Assembly (NCBI GenBank): GCA_963556255.1
Contig: OY744616.1
Location: forward strand, 34,068,621-34,132,620
Direction: 5' to 3'
From: Allolobophora icterica
Taxonomy: Eukaryota > Annelida > Clitellata > Crassiclitellata > Lumbricidae
DNA length: 64,000 bases
Below are positions 45,545 through 56,222 of the stretch, piece by piece. The notes below the pieces were generated by a model, which made no database searches, was not told where the DNA came from, and saw only the letters and a list, made by a program, of their open reading frames with translations. Numbering within the stretch: position 1 is the stretch's first letter; each line of letters starts with the position of its first letter. Position numbers and translations under genes: made by a program.

Positions 45545-48500
45545 TTAAGAGAGCATGAATGGCAGGTCGATGTTTTTGTCTCCTCTTCCAAAGTATACGG
45601 ATCCATATTGTCTGGTGCCAGGCACATGGTAGAAGACGTAACCCAACCAGAGAAGGCTCCTCAGTGTCACCAGCCCACCACCACGTTCCATCTGCAGGCT
45701 CCAACATCCTACAGGATATATTCAGGCATTATGTTGAATTTGTTAAGAGTACAATGGCATTCAGTCCTCAACACTAAACTAAAAACTAAAAACAATTACG
45801 TTGGACCCAACAAAAACAGCATTTTCATTACAATAGAGTTTCACCCATTTTTACTTCTACCACAACTGTATTTATAATTATTTTAAGGTTATTTCTTGAT
45901 CTAAAGCAAATTGTTGGCAACAAGGTGTCAGTTGATTTCTTTTGCATTACTAAACCCAGTCCTGCAGTGGCTTAGAAAACATGGTTGATCATAGAACTAT
46001 TTATGGCATGCAGCTTTATCACAAAGTACTGATAGTGGTTGTACAAATCTGATAAGATTACCAACAGATTATATCAGCTAAGGTTACACTAGACATCTTT
46101 GCCTTTAGCTTGTTACCTTTTGGTATGTCTTCTTCAATGGTGTCCATGAAGTCAATAGACTTGTCTAAGTTCGACCGCTGTAGTAACGTCTTTCCAAGCA
46201 ACTTCTCGGCTTTACGAAAGTGTAGGAAGTTGTACAGTTGACTGGCTTCAGACAAGGAGAGACCTGAAACAAAAGAAAAACACTAAACAATTGTTATACA
46301 TAAAATTTGGTCACATTTTCTGACAAGCTTAAATAATAAAAAAACATACTGTACTAGAACATAAAATACATGAAAGGTTTACTGACTTGGAGATACCAGC
46401 TCGATGTTTCCCAAACCCAGGTCAAACAAACTTGGGTCACAAACCTCAATGGCTTAAGGATGAATTCATTTCATACAAAAAACTTTAATTACAGTCTAGT
46501 ACTTTATAAATTTGCATTTGAATAAAGATTTCTCAAATGAAATGCCATACTATCCTATGATATCCACATGGGATTGAGCGACAATGACAGGAAGGGAATG
46601 GTATGCAATAGAGGAGGATGGTTACACCTAAGGATCTGCCACATTATGACACAGTACATCATGACTCAGTACGAAAAAGACATTTACCATCAAATGCTCG
46701 GTTCTGGTAAATTTCGCCAGTTGGTGATCTAACAAATGCCCCTCTTGGAACAATTGCAACATCGTGATCAATTTCACTGATTACTGCAGCCAGCCTGTCT
46801 TCTTCCTTTAAAGTTATCTAACAAACAGAAGGCAGTTCAGAAGATATACAGATACTTTAACAAGTGTTGTTGAGCCCTAAAACCATAAAGACGTTATTTC
46901 AATAAAATTCTGACAGATTGTTTGGTTTAGCAAAGGCACCCAACCGCTACTTTTTAAAGTGCAGTGATTTCCAAAAATTTCATACCCAAATTAGCATAAG
47001 TTTAAGCAGAAGAACGTTCTAGGTAAGCAACCAATAACTGGCCTCACATTATGGAACTATCTAACCTCAGAAATTAGTAAGACTCGTATTAGTATAAAGG
47101 TATAATGTGGTAGTCTTTCAGTTGTTAAAATAAAAGCCAAAAATAGCTTTTATCAGTTCTATCCTGCAGTTATATTAATAGAATAAATTTTACTCTGACT
47201 TGCAGAAAAGTCTCTTTTTTAATATGCTACAGGGAATAACTGGGATATATGTACCACTTCTTCTGTTTCCTCATCTCCGTCTCCAACTTTCTTTATCAGT
47301 TTCTGTTCAAATTCAAAGGAAGGATCTCCTGTGAAATAGCCGGTTATCTGTTTTGCTTTCTGCTTTATTTCTGGTGTTGGTGGTGGAAGAATACCCCAAT
47401 GAATGCAGTCCTTGCTGTGAAAATTTTTTACATAACACATGTATTCAAAAATCACACTGATAATTAGTCAGCATATAAGATAACTGAATCAATAAACAGT
47501 GATGGGCAATAGTTAACTAAAAAGTTGCTAACTTTTAGTTTAACTAAAATTTTTTAGTTAAGGTGAAAGTTTAACTAAAAAAAATTAGTTTAGTTAAAAC
47601 TATAGTTTAACTAAATTTTTTTAGTTGCTAACTAAAAAGTTTAACTAAAAAAATCAGCAATATATGCAACTATTTTTCCACAATGAACATTGAACACTGT
47701 CAACAAAAAACCACTTTAACACTGCATGATTTAAGCATTAACAGCCTGTGTTTTCAAATTCAAACACTACTTACAGTACACCTGTAACTTACTGTATGTC
47801 AGAACAGTACACATTGCACAGTTTGAAGGTGAAATTGTCATTGACGCTCTGCATTATTACAGTTCACTTACCTCTGCTATTGTGAAAATGTTTGTCGTAA
47901 ATAGTTGGAAAGAAGTTGGAAAAAGTTTAACTACTTTTTTTTAGTTTAGTTAACTAATTTCCAAAATCAGTTGCCAACTTTAGTTAAACTATTTTATTTT
48001 AGTTGAAAAATAGTTTTAGTTTAACTAAAAAAAAATAGTTTAGTGCCCATCACTGTCAATAAATAAAATAATTTTATGCAGCAAGAAGAAGAAGCTTACT
48101 CCATTTTACAGCACTGCAACAATTTCACTCAATATTTAAATGCTGCAAGAAGTTTACTCATTCAAAAGTGCTTGACAAACTAAATGAATTCCAGTAAAGT
48201 CAAAGACATTGCCCAAAGAACTAACCAATTTGCACTCTATATCATTTTGGATAATTATCCTAAGACTCAATATTTAACTTTAACTTTTAGCTGAAGAAAC
48301 AGCCCTTGTAACATATATTAGCATATACACTGCATTTTATGCTAGCAAACGCTATTCAATCACATATACTGTACCCTGACATACACGTTCGATGGACATC
48401 TGTGGTGTGCCAGCAATGGCGGGCCAGCTATACTGCCTCAGTGCTGGACCACCATTGCCAGTTGTGACACGATGCAGTCTGCTCAAAGCTCACTGGAACT

Positions 48501-49067
48501 TACTTTCTGACTTCTGAGTATACAGTTTGACAAAATAATTACAATCATTGGTGCGATCTTGTTTGACAGATGGGGGAGGGGCTTTTGAACTGATCTGGTC
48601 AAAAAAGAGTTTTGAACTGATCTGCTAAAAAAGAGGTAACAAATTAGTGACTTTTTCGGTGTTTCTTCAAAATGGGAGGGGGACAAATGTATGGTGTGTC
48701 CCCCCCCCCACTGTTAAAAGTGGGGGTCTTGTTCCCTCTCGGCCCCACCCCGGGATCGCCGCCCATGATTACACTTACGTTGTGTCTAAGTAAGGCTTTT
48801 CCAGTATAAAAATCTTAATCCTGGCATAAATTTTACTTACCTATAAAGCGTTCGCTTCTCTGACAAGTAGTCCTTGGTGATACCCTGAGCGATGTAATAG
48901 TCTTCACGGCCTCCGATTATTTTGCCCCAGAAGACAACGTTCTCAAACTTCTGGTTATTCTGCAGAAGGACGAGGGAGGTCTGGAGTGCAGCCTTTTGTT
49001 CTGGGCTGAGGATGAATCCACTGCTGCCAACGGCATCGACGCTGAGATGCAAACTCTTCGACTCCAT
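45545..49067 (-). CDS. RSPH9: Radial spoke head protein 9
   Basis: Five minus-strand exons, 48841-49067, 47255-47414, 46688-46817, 46117-46263 and 45545-45708, join in frame at all four junctions into 828 nt, 275 aa. Human RSPH9 has 276 aa. Matching blocks along the length are VVFWGKIIGGREDYYIAQG (about 45-63), YFTGDPSFEFEQ, AIVPRGAFVRSP, GLSLSEASQLYNFLHFRKAE, LDKSIDFMDTIEEDIPKG and the C-terminal DKNIDLPFMLS. RSPH9 is a head component of axonemal radial spokes, needed for the normal beat of cilia and sperm flagella. Human mutations cause primary ciliary dyskinesia. Intron 1 has gained two hAT-like elements (47497-48055 and 48546-48767), and coding sequence is intact. A poly(A) signal (minus-strand AATAAA) lies at 45409-45414. 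The gene converges on the RS-rich gene. Confidence 0.97.
47497..48055. mobile_element. hAT-like MITE (CAGTGATGGGCA ends, TTTAACTAAA-rich)
   Basis: Ends CAGTGATGGGCAATAGTT and the inverse (tagtgcccatcactg) with perfect 8-bp duplications tcaataaa (47489-47496, 48056-48063). Both subterminal regions are packed with ttagtttaactaaa-type palindromes. RSPH9 intron 1. Confidence 0.95.
48546..48767 (-). mobile_element. hAT-like MITE (GGCGGCGATC family), copy D
   Basis: Inverted copy: left cattggtgcgatcttgttt, right gggatcgccgcccatg, with 7/8 duplications attacaat and attacact (48538-48545, 48768-48775). RSPH9 intron 1. Confidence 0.88.
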
Positions 49068-50630
49068 TGCTGTCTGAATCTCTTCGATTATCAGTATTCG
49101 TAGCCTCTTGTCGGTGTGGACAACTACCTGTTTATGCTGCGTTGCTTATAGTTACCGAGCATGCGCACTAGACGTTTAGAATGATGTAGCGCACACCTTA
49201 TGAAATTCTTGTTACTTCTAAGAGTAGAAATACTATTGCTCCAAAATGAGAAAGATTCCTTTTATTGTGATATACTTTACTCACAGTCAAAGTGTAAATG
49301 AGGACTCAAGACGATGAAGGACTAAAAATATGAATAGTTTGAAAGATTTTTAAAAATAATTAGGCCTATTGGATTCGCTGAGGCAAAAAAAATATTTAAT
49401 GACTAGCACAGTATAAATAATTACTGTGTGACTAGTCTCATTGAATTATATTCGTGTGTTGATGTTTAGAGGTACTGGCGACAGCATATTTTCGTTGGGG
49501 GTTTCGGGTATACTGGTGAGATAAATGTTAATTTTTCTATAGCGACAGTATGGCCTCAATCCTGGTAATTGTCAACGAAATTATCGGGTGAGATCCTTCA
49601 CCACTGCTTCCCATGTGAATGGGTTGCCACATCATTTGATGTGAATCTTTGAAATAAGCCACCATCAGCATGCAAACAACCATCTTGTCATACTGTCCCT
49701 TTGGGGTCTCCATTTATGACACTACCTGTTAAAAATACCTGCCTGTAAACTATATCTTGCAAGTTGTGTTATAATAAACGGATTGATTGATTGATTGATC
49801 TTCGCGCACACAGGCGCTTAGACGTGAATTGATATCACAGATATTTAAGAAAATTGAATTGCAAACGTGTTTTGAATAATGCTGGGTGTCTAATATTAAG
49901 TATTGTGTTTTACTTAATTTTTGGAAGGAATAGCAATTTTTGGCCATAAGTTTCTACTGAAATGCTCTTACTTGCTTGCTCGCTCATGTAAAAAAGAACT
50001 CGAAGTAAGCTTACAAGTTGAAACGTTTACTGGTTGCACATGGAGTTTAAAGTTGGGTAAATTTGGTAGAAGTATTTTATTCATTGGAACATCAGAAATT
50101 ATTTTAGGTCCGTGAAATCAAGTATTTCTTAAGGTTAGTGATCTGAATGTTTAGAGTCTTCATTCAGCTCAAATAAATTGTGTACATTTTAGCCGTGTGC
50201 CTTCTCAGGATGATCATAACAAAAAGGGGCGAGTTGCATGAGATTGCCATCAACCACGTTACTTCATTAATGTATGCCTCCCCTCATGATGGGGTTACGT
50301 GAGTCAAGGAGAAAAGAACAGATTAGATAAGCTCCTAATGCTTATGCGTAAAATGGACTGCCTCCCTACGACCATCCAGAAAGCAGATGATCTCGCTTGG
50401 CAGATGACCAGCTATTTAAATCCAACCCACAACATGTTCTTTCCCCATACTTCCCAAAGAACCGACCCACTCCTTATCTTTTTCACCATAGGGCTAATAA
50501 CTTCTCCCTTCCAAATACAAATGACAAAAACTTTATATCGAGGGTTCTCTACTGAAACTTGTATTAGCACTGGAAATTGGTTAGGGACTGTTGAGAGATT
50601 ATCTAAACACTCTAATACCTATTAGTAGAT

Positions 50631-50931
50631 GGAGTCAGCCCGAATCCCCGAAACCCGAATCCCCGAAAAGAATTTCGCCCGGATCCCCGAAATCGATTTT
50701 CTATAGGGCGTATTATTATAAGTATTATATCTATATTCTATATTAGGCTATATCGAGATACATCAAGGCAACGCTAGGTCTATGTCATGTATAAGAGTTT
50801 ACAATTTAACTCTGAATAGTTTTCGGGAGTTCAGCCACTTTCTATAGGCCTAAAACTGTTTTCGGGAAATCGGGCTTTGTGTATTTTCAGCGTTTTCGGG
50901 GATTCGGGTTTCGGGGATTCGGGCCGGACCC
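50631..50931. mobile_element. hAT-like MITE (GAATCCCCGAAA family), copy 2
   Basis: Nearly 38-bp inverted ends, each with cccgaatccccgaaaccc repeated; perfect duplications tagtagat (50623-50630, 50932-50939). It is inserted just before a LINE-like tail. Confidence 0.93.
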
Positions 50932-51110
50932 TAGTAGATTGTAAACTAATATGCGTTATGTCAACTGTTATGTAAAATAAACGAAAATTTAATTTGATTT
51001 GATTTGATTTGGAAGTTCGAAAACAGGGACAGTTTTGAGTTTACCACATAATGCAGAGTCCTGTAACTTCCGGCATGTAAACAATATGTTGGTAAAACTG
51101 TATTACAATT

Positions 51111-51591
51111 TAGGGATCAGCCGGAAATCACCTCGGACATTTGCCTCGGCCGGAAATCCCGTTTCCAGAACTATTCGCCTCGGCAAATACTGTAGGCACA
51201 AATAGCTGCAAAATTGTTTTTCTTTAAACAACAATTTTTTTCTTTAAAAACTTATTCAATAAACTTACGTATATAAAATTATAAATGTTCAGCCTTAAAA
51301 CAATTACATATCCATTGAATTCAATTCCATTTTCTTGAAATTATGTCAATTTATTGAATGTAATGCAATTTTAGAAAACTTCACAACAGCACAGAAACAA
51401 CTCAAATTCAAAATGTATCATTCACTCATTACAAGTACACAAATTTATTTAGATAATTTTTTATCACATGAAAATGTGAAGCTTCGCATATGGAACAAAT
51501 GGTACCCGGTTCGTTTCCGGATCCGGCAAATCGTACATCCACATACTCTGATTCGGAACTCGGTGGAAAATGTCTACCCGGTTGATCCCTA
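51111..51591. mobile_element. hAT-like MITE (TAGGGATCARCCGG ends)
   Basis: Ends TAGGGATCAGCCGG and CCGGTTGATCCCTA with perfect duplications ttacaatt (51103-51110, 51592-51599). The interior has subterminal cggaaat and cctcggc repeats. Confidence 0.92.
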
Positions 51592-52311
51592 TTACAATTT
51601 ATGTTCAGCAGAAACTAACAGTATAATTTATTAAGCATTATGAATGAGATAATTATAGTAAACTAAACATCCAATATTTTTAGTTTAAAACTGAATTCTT
51701 ATGATCGAAAATGAATTAACTTTCTTGGTAAAACAGAGGTATGTAGTGATAGATTTGATTCGAAGGTATGGCTATTGCTTAATGACTTTTATGCTTCTTG
51801 GTTGGTATTCTTTGACCAAAGACTACATTTCGTGTTCCATCATTCGAATATAAAACTTGTGATGATGTACATATTGTACATCAGCAGAATGCATGAAAAC
51901 ACTGTATTTTGATTACTGGGTACTGCCAAAGTCTTAGAACTGTATCAGAAATTGCAACTCGTATTATTGTTCGATGAGTAATAAATTCCATTATTCAAAG
52001 TACTATGACATTTTGCACAATCAGTGTGCGCGCTCTTAGTGTTTTGAACGTGTAAACAAGATCGGCATCTGTTTTTAACTGTTTAATTTGTAATTTTGTG
52101 ACTACAACAATTAATACGTCATCATTATCAGTAGCTGTTTTTGTTGATTTCTCTATTTTGTGGTAGCCTTTACTTCAAACATACCATCCTTTTGCTCAGC
52201 TTAGGTTTTTGCTGTTGTAAGGCTACTGACGACTGCGGTGTGTTATTTTAAAATATTTTGTTTAAGCATCAAAGATGTTGTATGTGTGTTTCTTTTGCTT
52301 GCAGATTAAGA

Positions 52312-55300
52312 ATGTCGATTACTAAAAAACACCAGTATGTAACTAGAGAGGTGCTGGAGGAGTTTGCTTTGCCAGATGAAGACCACCAGATCGTTCGAGT
52401 TAGTGTTCATTTTAGGAATTTGAAACACATTGAAAAACTTGCTCATCATCAATTTTTCATATTCAATCATGCCTACGACTTTGCATTCTTAGTTATTTTC
52501 TTACATAAGAAGAGAAGAAGAGCAGTCCATAAAGCTAGCCCTGAGGCAGCCATGGACTATGAAGTGTTAACGACTTCATTTTCTTAGCCTTGGCATACAA
52601 GTCCTCTCCCTGACCGTCTCGTCTTCCCATCGATGGTGTATGGTCAGTACTCGTTATAACTGAGTTGGCTATGGGTGCAGGTGGAGCAGAAATCTCGAAC
52701 CAAATTTCTACCCTGGCGGGGATTTGAACCCCCAACCTCTCGATTGACTGTTCTTACATAAGCTAAAGCAAATAGTACACTGGAGTTTTGTTATTGTATG
52801 TTTTGCTAGAACACAAATTCTGATACATTTTTAGGAACATGGATCTCAAAATTATTTGAACTGTGGAAAATGACCTCATTATAATTATTGGAAACCTGTT
52901 GTAAAGTAGTTCGTGATATGGCTCGCAAAGAAAGTGGTTTAACGAGTCTCTGGAATAGTAACAGAATAGCACCAATGTAACAAATTATAATCTCATTGAC
53001 CTTTTGAAGAATATCTAAGTAAGTTGTTTGGCAGCATTGCTGATCGTCTAATTTTGGTAATTGTTCAGCAAAATAATCGAAGTATTTAAACTGGTGTGTT
53101 TTTGGCAGTTTTCATTTGTTACAGTTATGTAAGAAAGCGTTAAAATTACCATAGATGAATGCAATTATTGGCAGAATTAATTATTTCAGAAGAGTTTATC
53201 TGTGGTTTTTATCTCTTTTTGTTCAGGTCATAGCGTCGAAAGGCAATAACTTACATGAAGTAGAAGCTGCGTCTGGAGAGACCTTTCTGGCAAGCATGCC
53301 GACAAAATTTAGGAAATTGGTTTGGATCAAGCGAGGTAGGCATATTGTTCGTCTATAGAGATTGTTATGTTGATAAATATGTATTCATTTGTTGTTGGTT
53401 GCAGAATACTGTGGTTACTGTTTTTAGAGTGCTTACTAGATGACTGAAAAGATAAATTTCTTCTTTTGAATATTATGACATTTTTATAGGTGCTTACTGG
53501 AATAGTTCAGTGATAAATTTCTTCTTTAAGTCCATGGGCTCATCACCCACTGATGCCAATCGCATATTCACTCTGAGACAATGCGTCATGCTATTGATTT
53601 CTGTTATCTTCTTTGTTTTGTGGCTGTAAGTATCCGAGTTGAATACGAAAATAGTGACTGCCAATATAGTGGAAGCGCAATCTTTTTGGTGCACCCGAGT
53701 CACTAGGGTTTCCTCCTGTCAGGCACAGCCTCTTATCAATGTATCTATGTTTCGATTGTCTGATTAACGTCTGTAGCTAATCCATATGCCTGAATGACAA
53801 CAACAGCATATCTGATTGATATTTACCGACTTCACGTAAACAGAGGATAAGTGGTTTGCAATTAGGAAGCATGTGATTCATCCAGTGCGTGAAACCTTGT
53901 GTTAATATTTGTCTAAGTAATTCTGTAATTCATTATCAAGTAAGTATATTCTTTATCAACCAATTGCTTATGTCACTTTGGTGTACAGACATCTAATAAA
54001 CACAGTTAAAGAGTATATATAATGTCATTTGCAAACAATGTGTCCAGTGGGAACATGATTGTGTCATAATAAAGCCGATTTGAATTATCGAATTGGTAGG
54101 TGTGCATTGATATTAAAATGTTTCAATGTTTTCAGGTGGCTTTGTCATGGTGGTACAAATCAAAGAGGGAGTGAAAGTAAAGGGAGAAATATCGCACATT
54201 CTTCTAAAACCACACATAGACTACATTCAACAGCAGGGATTATGGTTCGTACATGTTTATTCCAGTTATTGACACCAAATCTAAACATGTTAAATGACCA
54301 CCATTGCAATTTTGAATGTTATTTGTAAGATATACTAGACATCCATGACCACCATTGCAATTCTGAATGTTATTTGTCAGATATACCAGGCATCCATGAC
54401 CACCATTGCAATTCTGAATGTTATTTGTCAGATATACTAGGCATCCATGACCAACATTGCAATTTTGAATGTTATTTGTCAGATATACTAGGCATCCATG
54501 ACCACCATTGCAATTCTGAATGTTATTTGTCAGATATACCAGGCATCCAGTGCCATATTTGCCAATCTTCGTATTATGCATGTACTAGCAGCTCTTATCT
54601 AGTCTGATGACTTTGATAGTGCCGCTATCATAAGATATCAATCAGTCAGTGGTCTGAGCTGGGCCTGCTCTCTGTTGCTTTTGCCTGTACCTCTACCAGG
54701 TAGCGTTGCGCTTTCTCCGTGGTGGGCCCTCTAACCTGGAATAGTCTTCCTCTAGCACTCCGCTTGCTCTCCAGAACCTTTACTTCCACTTTCTTTTCTC
54801 GCCTTAAGACCGCTCTATTCAGGGTTGCTGGAGTTGGGAGCACCTCTGTGTAGTTCTCCCTGAAGAGGCGCTATGTAAATGTCCAATATGAATGAATGAA
54901 TGAATGCTTTACTGGGAATCCTTTATTCTCAATGTAGAAGTGGTTTGATGTTGATAGCATATGCTGATGTAACGTAATTACATATATATAGCTTTGTCAG
55001 TAGCAAGCCATTTGTAGTGTGCTTTGCGATGTCAACAAGTACTACTGATCTGCAAGTACTAAGAATTACTTGTTTTTGAAAGCAGGAACACGGCTTCCTG
55101 AATATATGCCATAAAGCATTTCTATACATGCACATGGGCCTAAGACCTGAAAGGTCCAATCATCCACTCTTTGTTGTGGCACAAATGCATAGACAGACTT
55201 TGGTGAATACAGCCACAATCGATTATGGTATATTGATCCAAGTATTGAAACTATTGCATCCTTACATGTGGGCCTGCTAACCTTTGTTAACCTTTATTTC

Positions 55301-55530
55301 AAAATAAAATGTTGATTTTCAGGCCAACACAGTTTCCTTCGAATCAGAAGTCCGAGTCCAGTGAAATGATTCCGCAAGATATGCTACCTCCGAGCGACGA
55401 AGACGAGTCCTGCTCAAGTGACGCAGAAGAGGAAACGGAAACTGGTGTTGTATGCAACCCAAATCGGCGCTGCGTTCAGTATCACGAAGACAATGAAACA
55501 GATGACAGTGATGAAGATGTTGAAAACTGA
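52312..55530 (+). CDS. EIF1AD: EIF1AD, eIF1A-like RNA-binding protein
   Basis: Four coding exons, 52312-52398, 53227-53335, 54136-54244 and 55323-55530, total 513 nt, 170 aa. Human EIF1AD has 165 aa. The protein starts MSITKKHQYVTREVLEEF, then has the S1/eIF1A-type OB fold with GNNLHEVEAASGETFLASMP, KFRKLVWIKRGGFVMVVQI and GVKVKGEISHILLKPH, and ends in an acidic tail with EDESCSSDAEEE and ETDDSDEDVEN plus an NPNRRCVQYHE block equivalent to human NTNRRQYHE. It is known as a nuclear eIF1A-domain protein linked to late 40S subunit maturation. The start is the first ATG after an acceptor at 52304 (so a non-coding 5' exon exists) and aligns with the human start. Intron 1 holds a tRNA-derived SINE. 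Intron 3 holds a 51-bp minisatellite and a LINE tail. Confidence 0.96.
52507..52752 (-). mobile_element. tRNA-derived SINE (CTTCTTC tail family)
   Basis: Inverted copy of the 3671 family: tail gaagagaagaagagcagtcc, body agtggctatg/gaaatttggttcgag, and B box ggggttcaaatccccgcc on the minus strand. EIF1AD intron 1. Confidence 0.85.
53938..54070 (-). mobile_element. LINE 3' tail
   Basis: agtaagtatattctttatca followed by the same kind of 3' UTR (cactttggtgtac) as at 61728. EIF1AD intron 2. Confidence 0.6.
54296..54552 (+). repeat. 51-bp minisatellite, 5 copies
   Basis: Units gaccaccattgcaattctga, atgttatttgtcagatatac and caggcatccat. The period is a multiple of three, so both strands stay open in one frame, but it lies in EIF1AD intron 3, 52 bp past the donor. 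Confidence 0.95.
54655..54905 (+). mobile_element. LINE 3' fragment with (TGAA)n tail
   Basis: Degenerate RT C-terminus (gacctggaatag-like, cgccttaagaccgctct), then gaagaggcgctatgtaaatg and tgaatgaatgaa. EIF1AD intron 3. Confidence 0.75.
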
Positions 55531-56222
55531 TTTCGTTTTTGTCCGAGTTAGTCCGTTGTAAATAAATTCGTTATGCGATACAGGTTGCAACGCTGTTCCT
55601 GGTGCCACTCTTCAACTTTTTAGTGTTACTTCTAAAACACTGGTCTGTGTAATGTAATGCAACGTTTATTTAGCACCCCTACATTACACAGGTAGTTGTA
55701 TGTACATGTCTAAGCATTTACGTTGGACGTTTTGAAACTTAACAAATTAATATAAGGTTAGGTTGTTTTTGCTCCTGTCCTATTTATAATTTTTTGTCTA
55801 CAAGACAAAGTTCTGCATGAATTTCAAATATGTCGGTTTGTCTAGAGTTACAATAAAACTGCCATTCTAGTTCACTGGAATCCGATCATTCAAGTATTTC
55901 ACACAGGGTATTGCATTGAATAGTTAGATCTTTGCCATATTAATGTCAACATGATGGTGAATTGATTGGCCAATTACAATGAACTGTAAAGTAAACAGGA
56001 TTTTGCCTCCCCTGCAACACTGAAAGTGTGGAGACTTCTATTAAATCAGAGTTATTTGCATCTCTAATCGATTCCTTGTTCTTGTTGAACAGCTTCAAAT
56101 GTATACAGAAACTGCAATGTATGCTTTCTCCAACGGAAAGTTCCACGGAATGACCATCATCACAGTTAGTCCTTGAACGGTTCTTCACAGGTGACATACA
56201 AATGCTCAGATGTATACAGTAA

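Larger units (their letters stand above)
49068..52311. other. RSPH9-EIF1AD intergenic region
   Basis: Contains the divergent promoters of both genes, two LINE tails (aataaacgg then attg repeats at 49772-49798, and 50940-51012) and two hAT-like MITEs. A frame at 50299-50625 shows no recognisable domain and may be LINE-derived. Confidence 0.5.

Noticed and set aside
50299..50625. 108-codon frame between RSPH9 and EIF1AD
   Set aside because: No domain recognised, no splice or promoter signal, next to a LINE-like tail.
54240..54607. Frames of 77 and 113 codons with NIQNCN or HHCNSE repeats
   Set aside because: Translations of the 51-bp minisatellite in EIF1AD intron 3.
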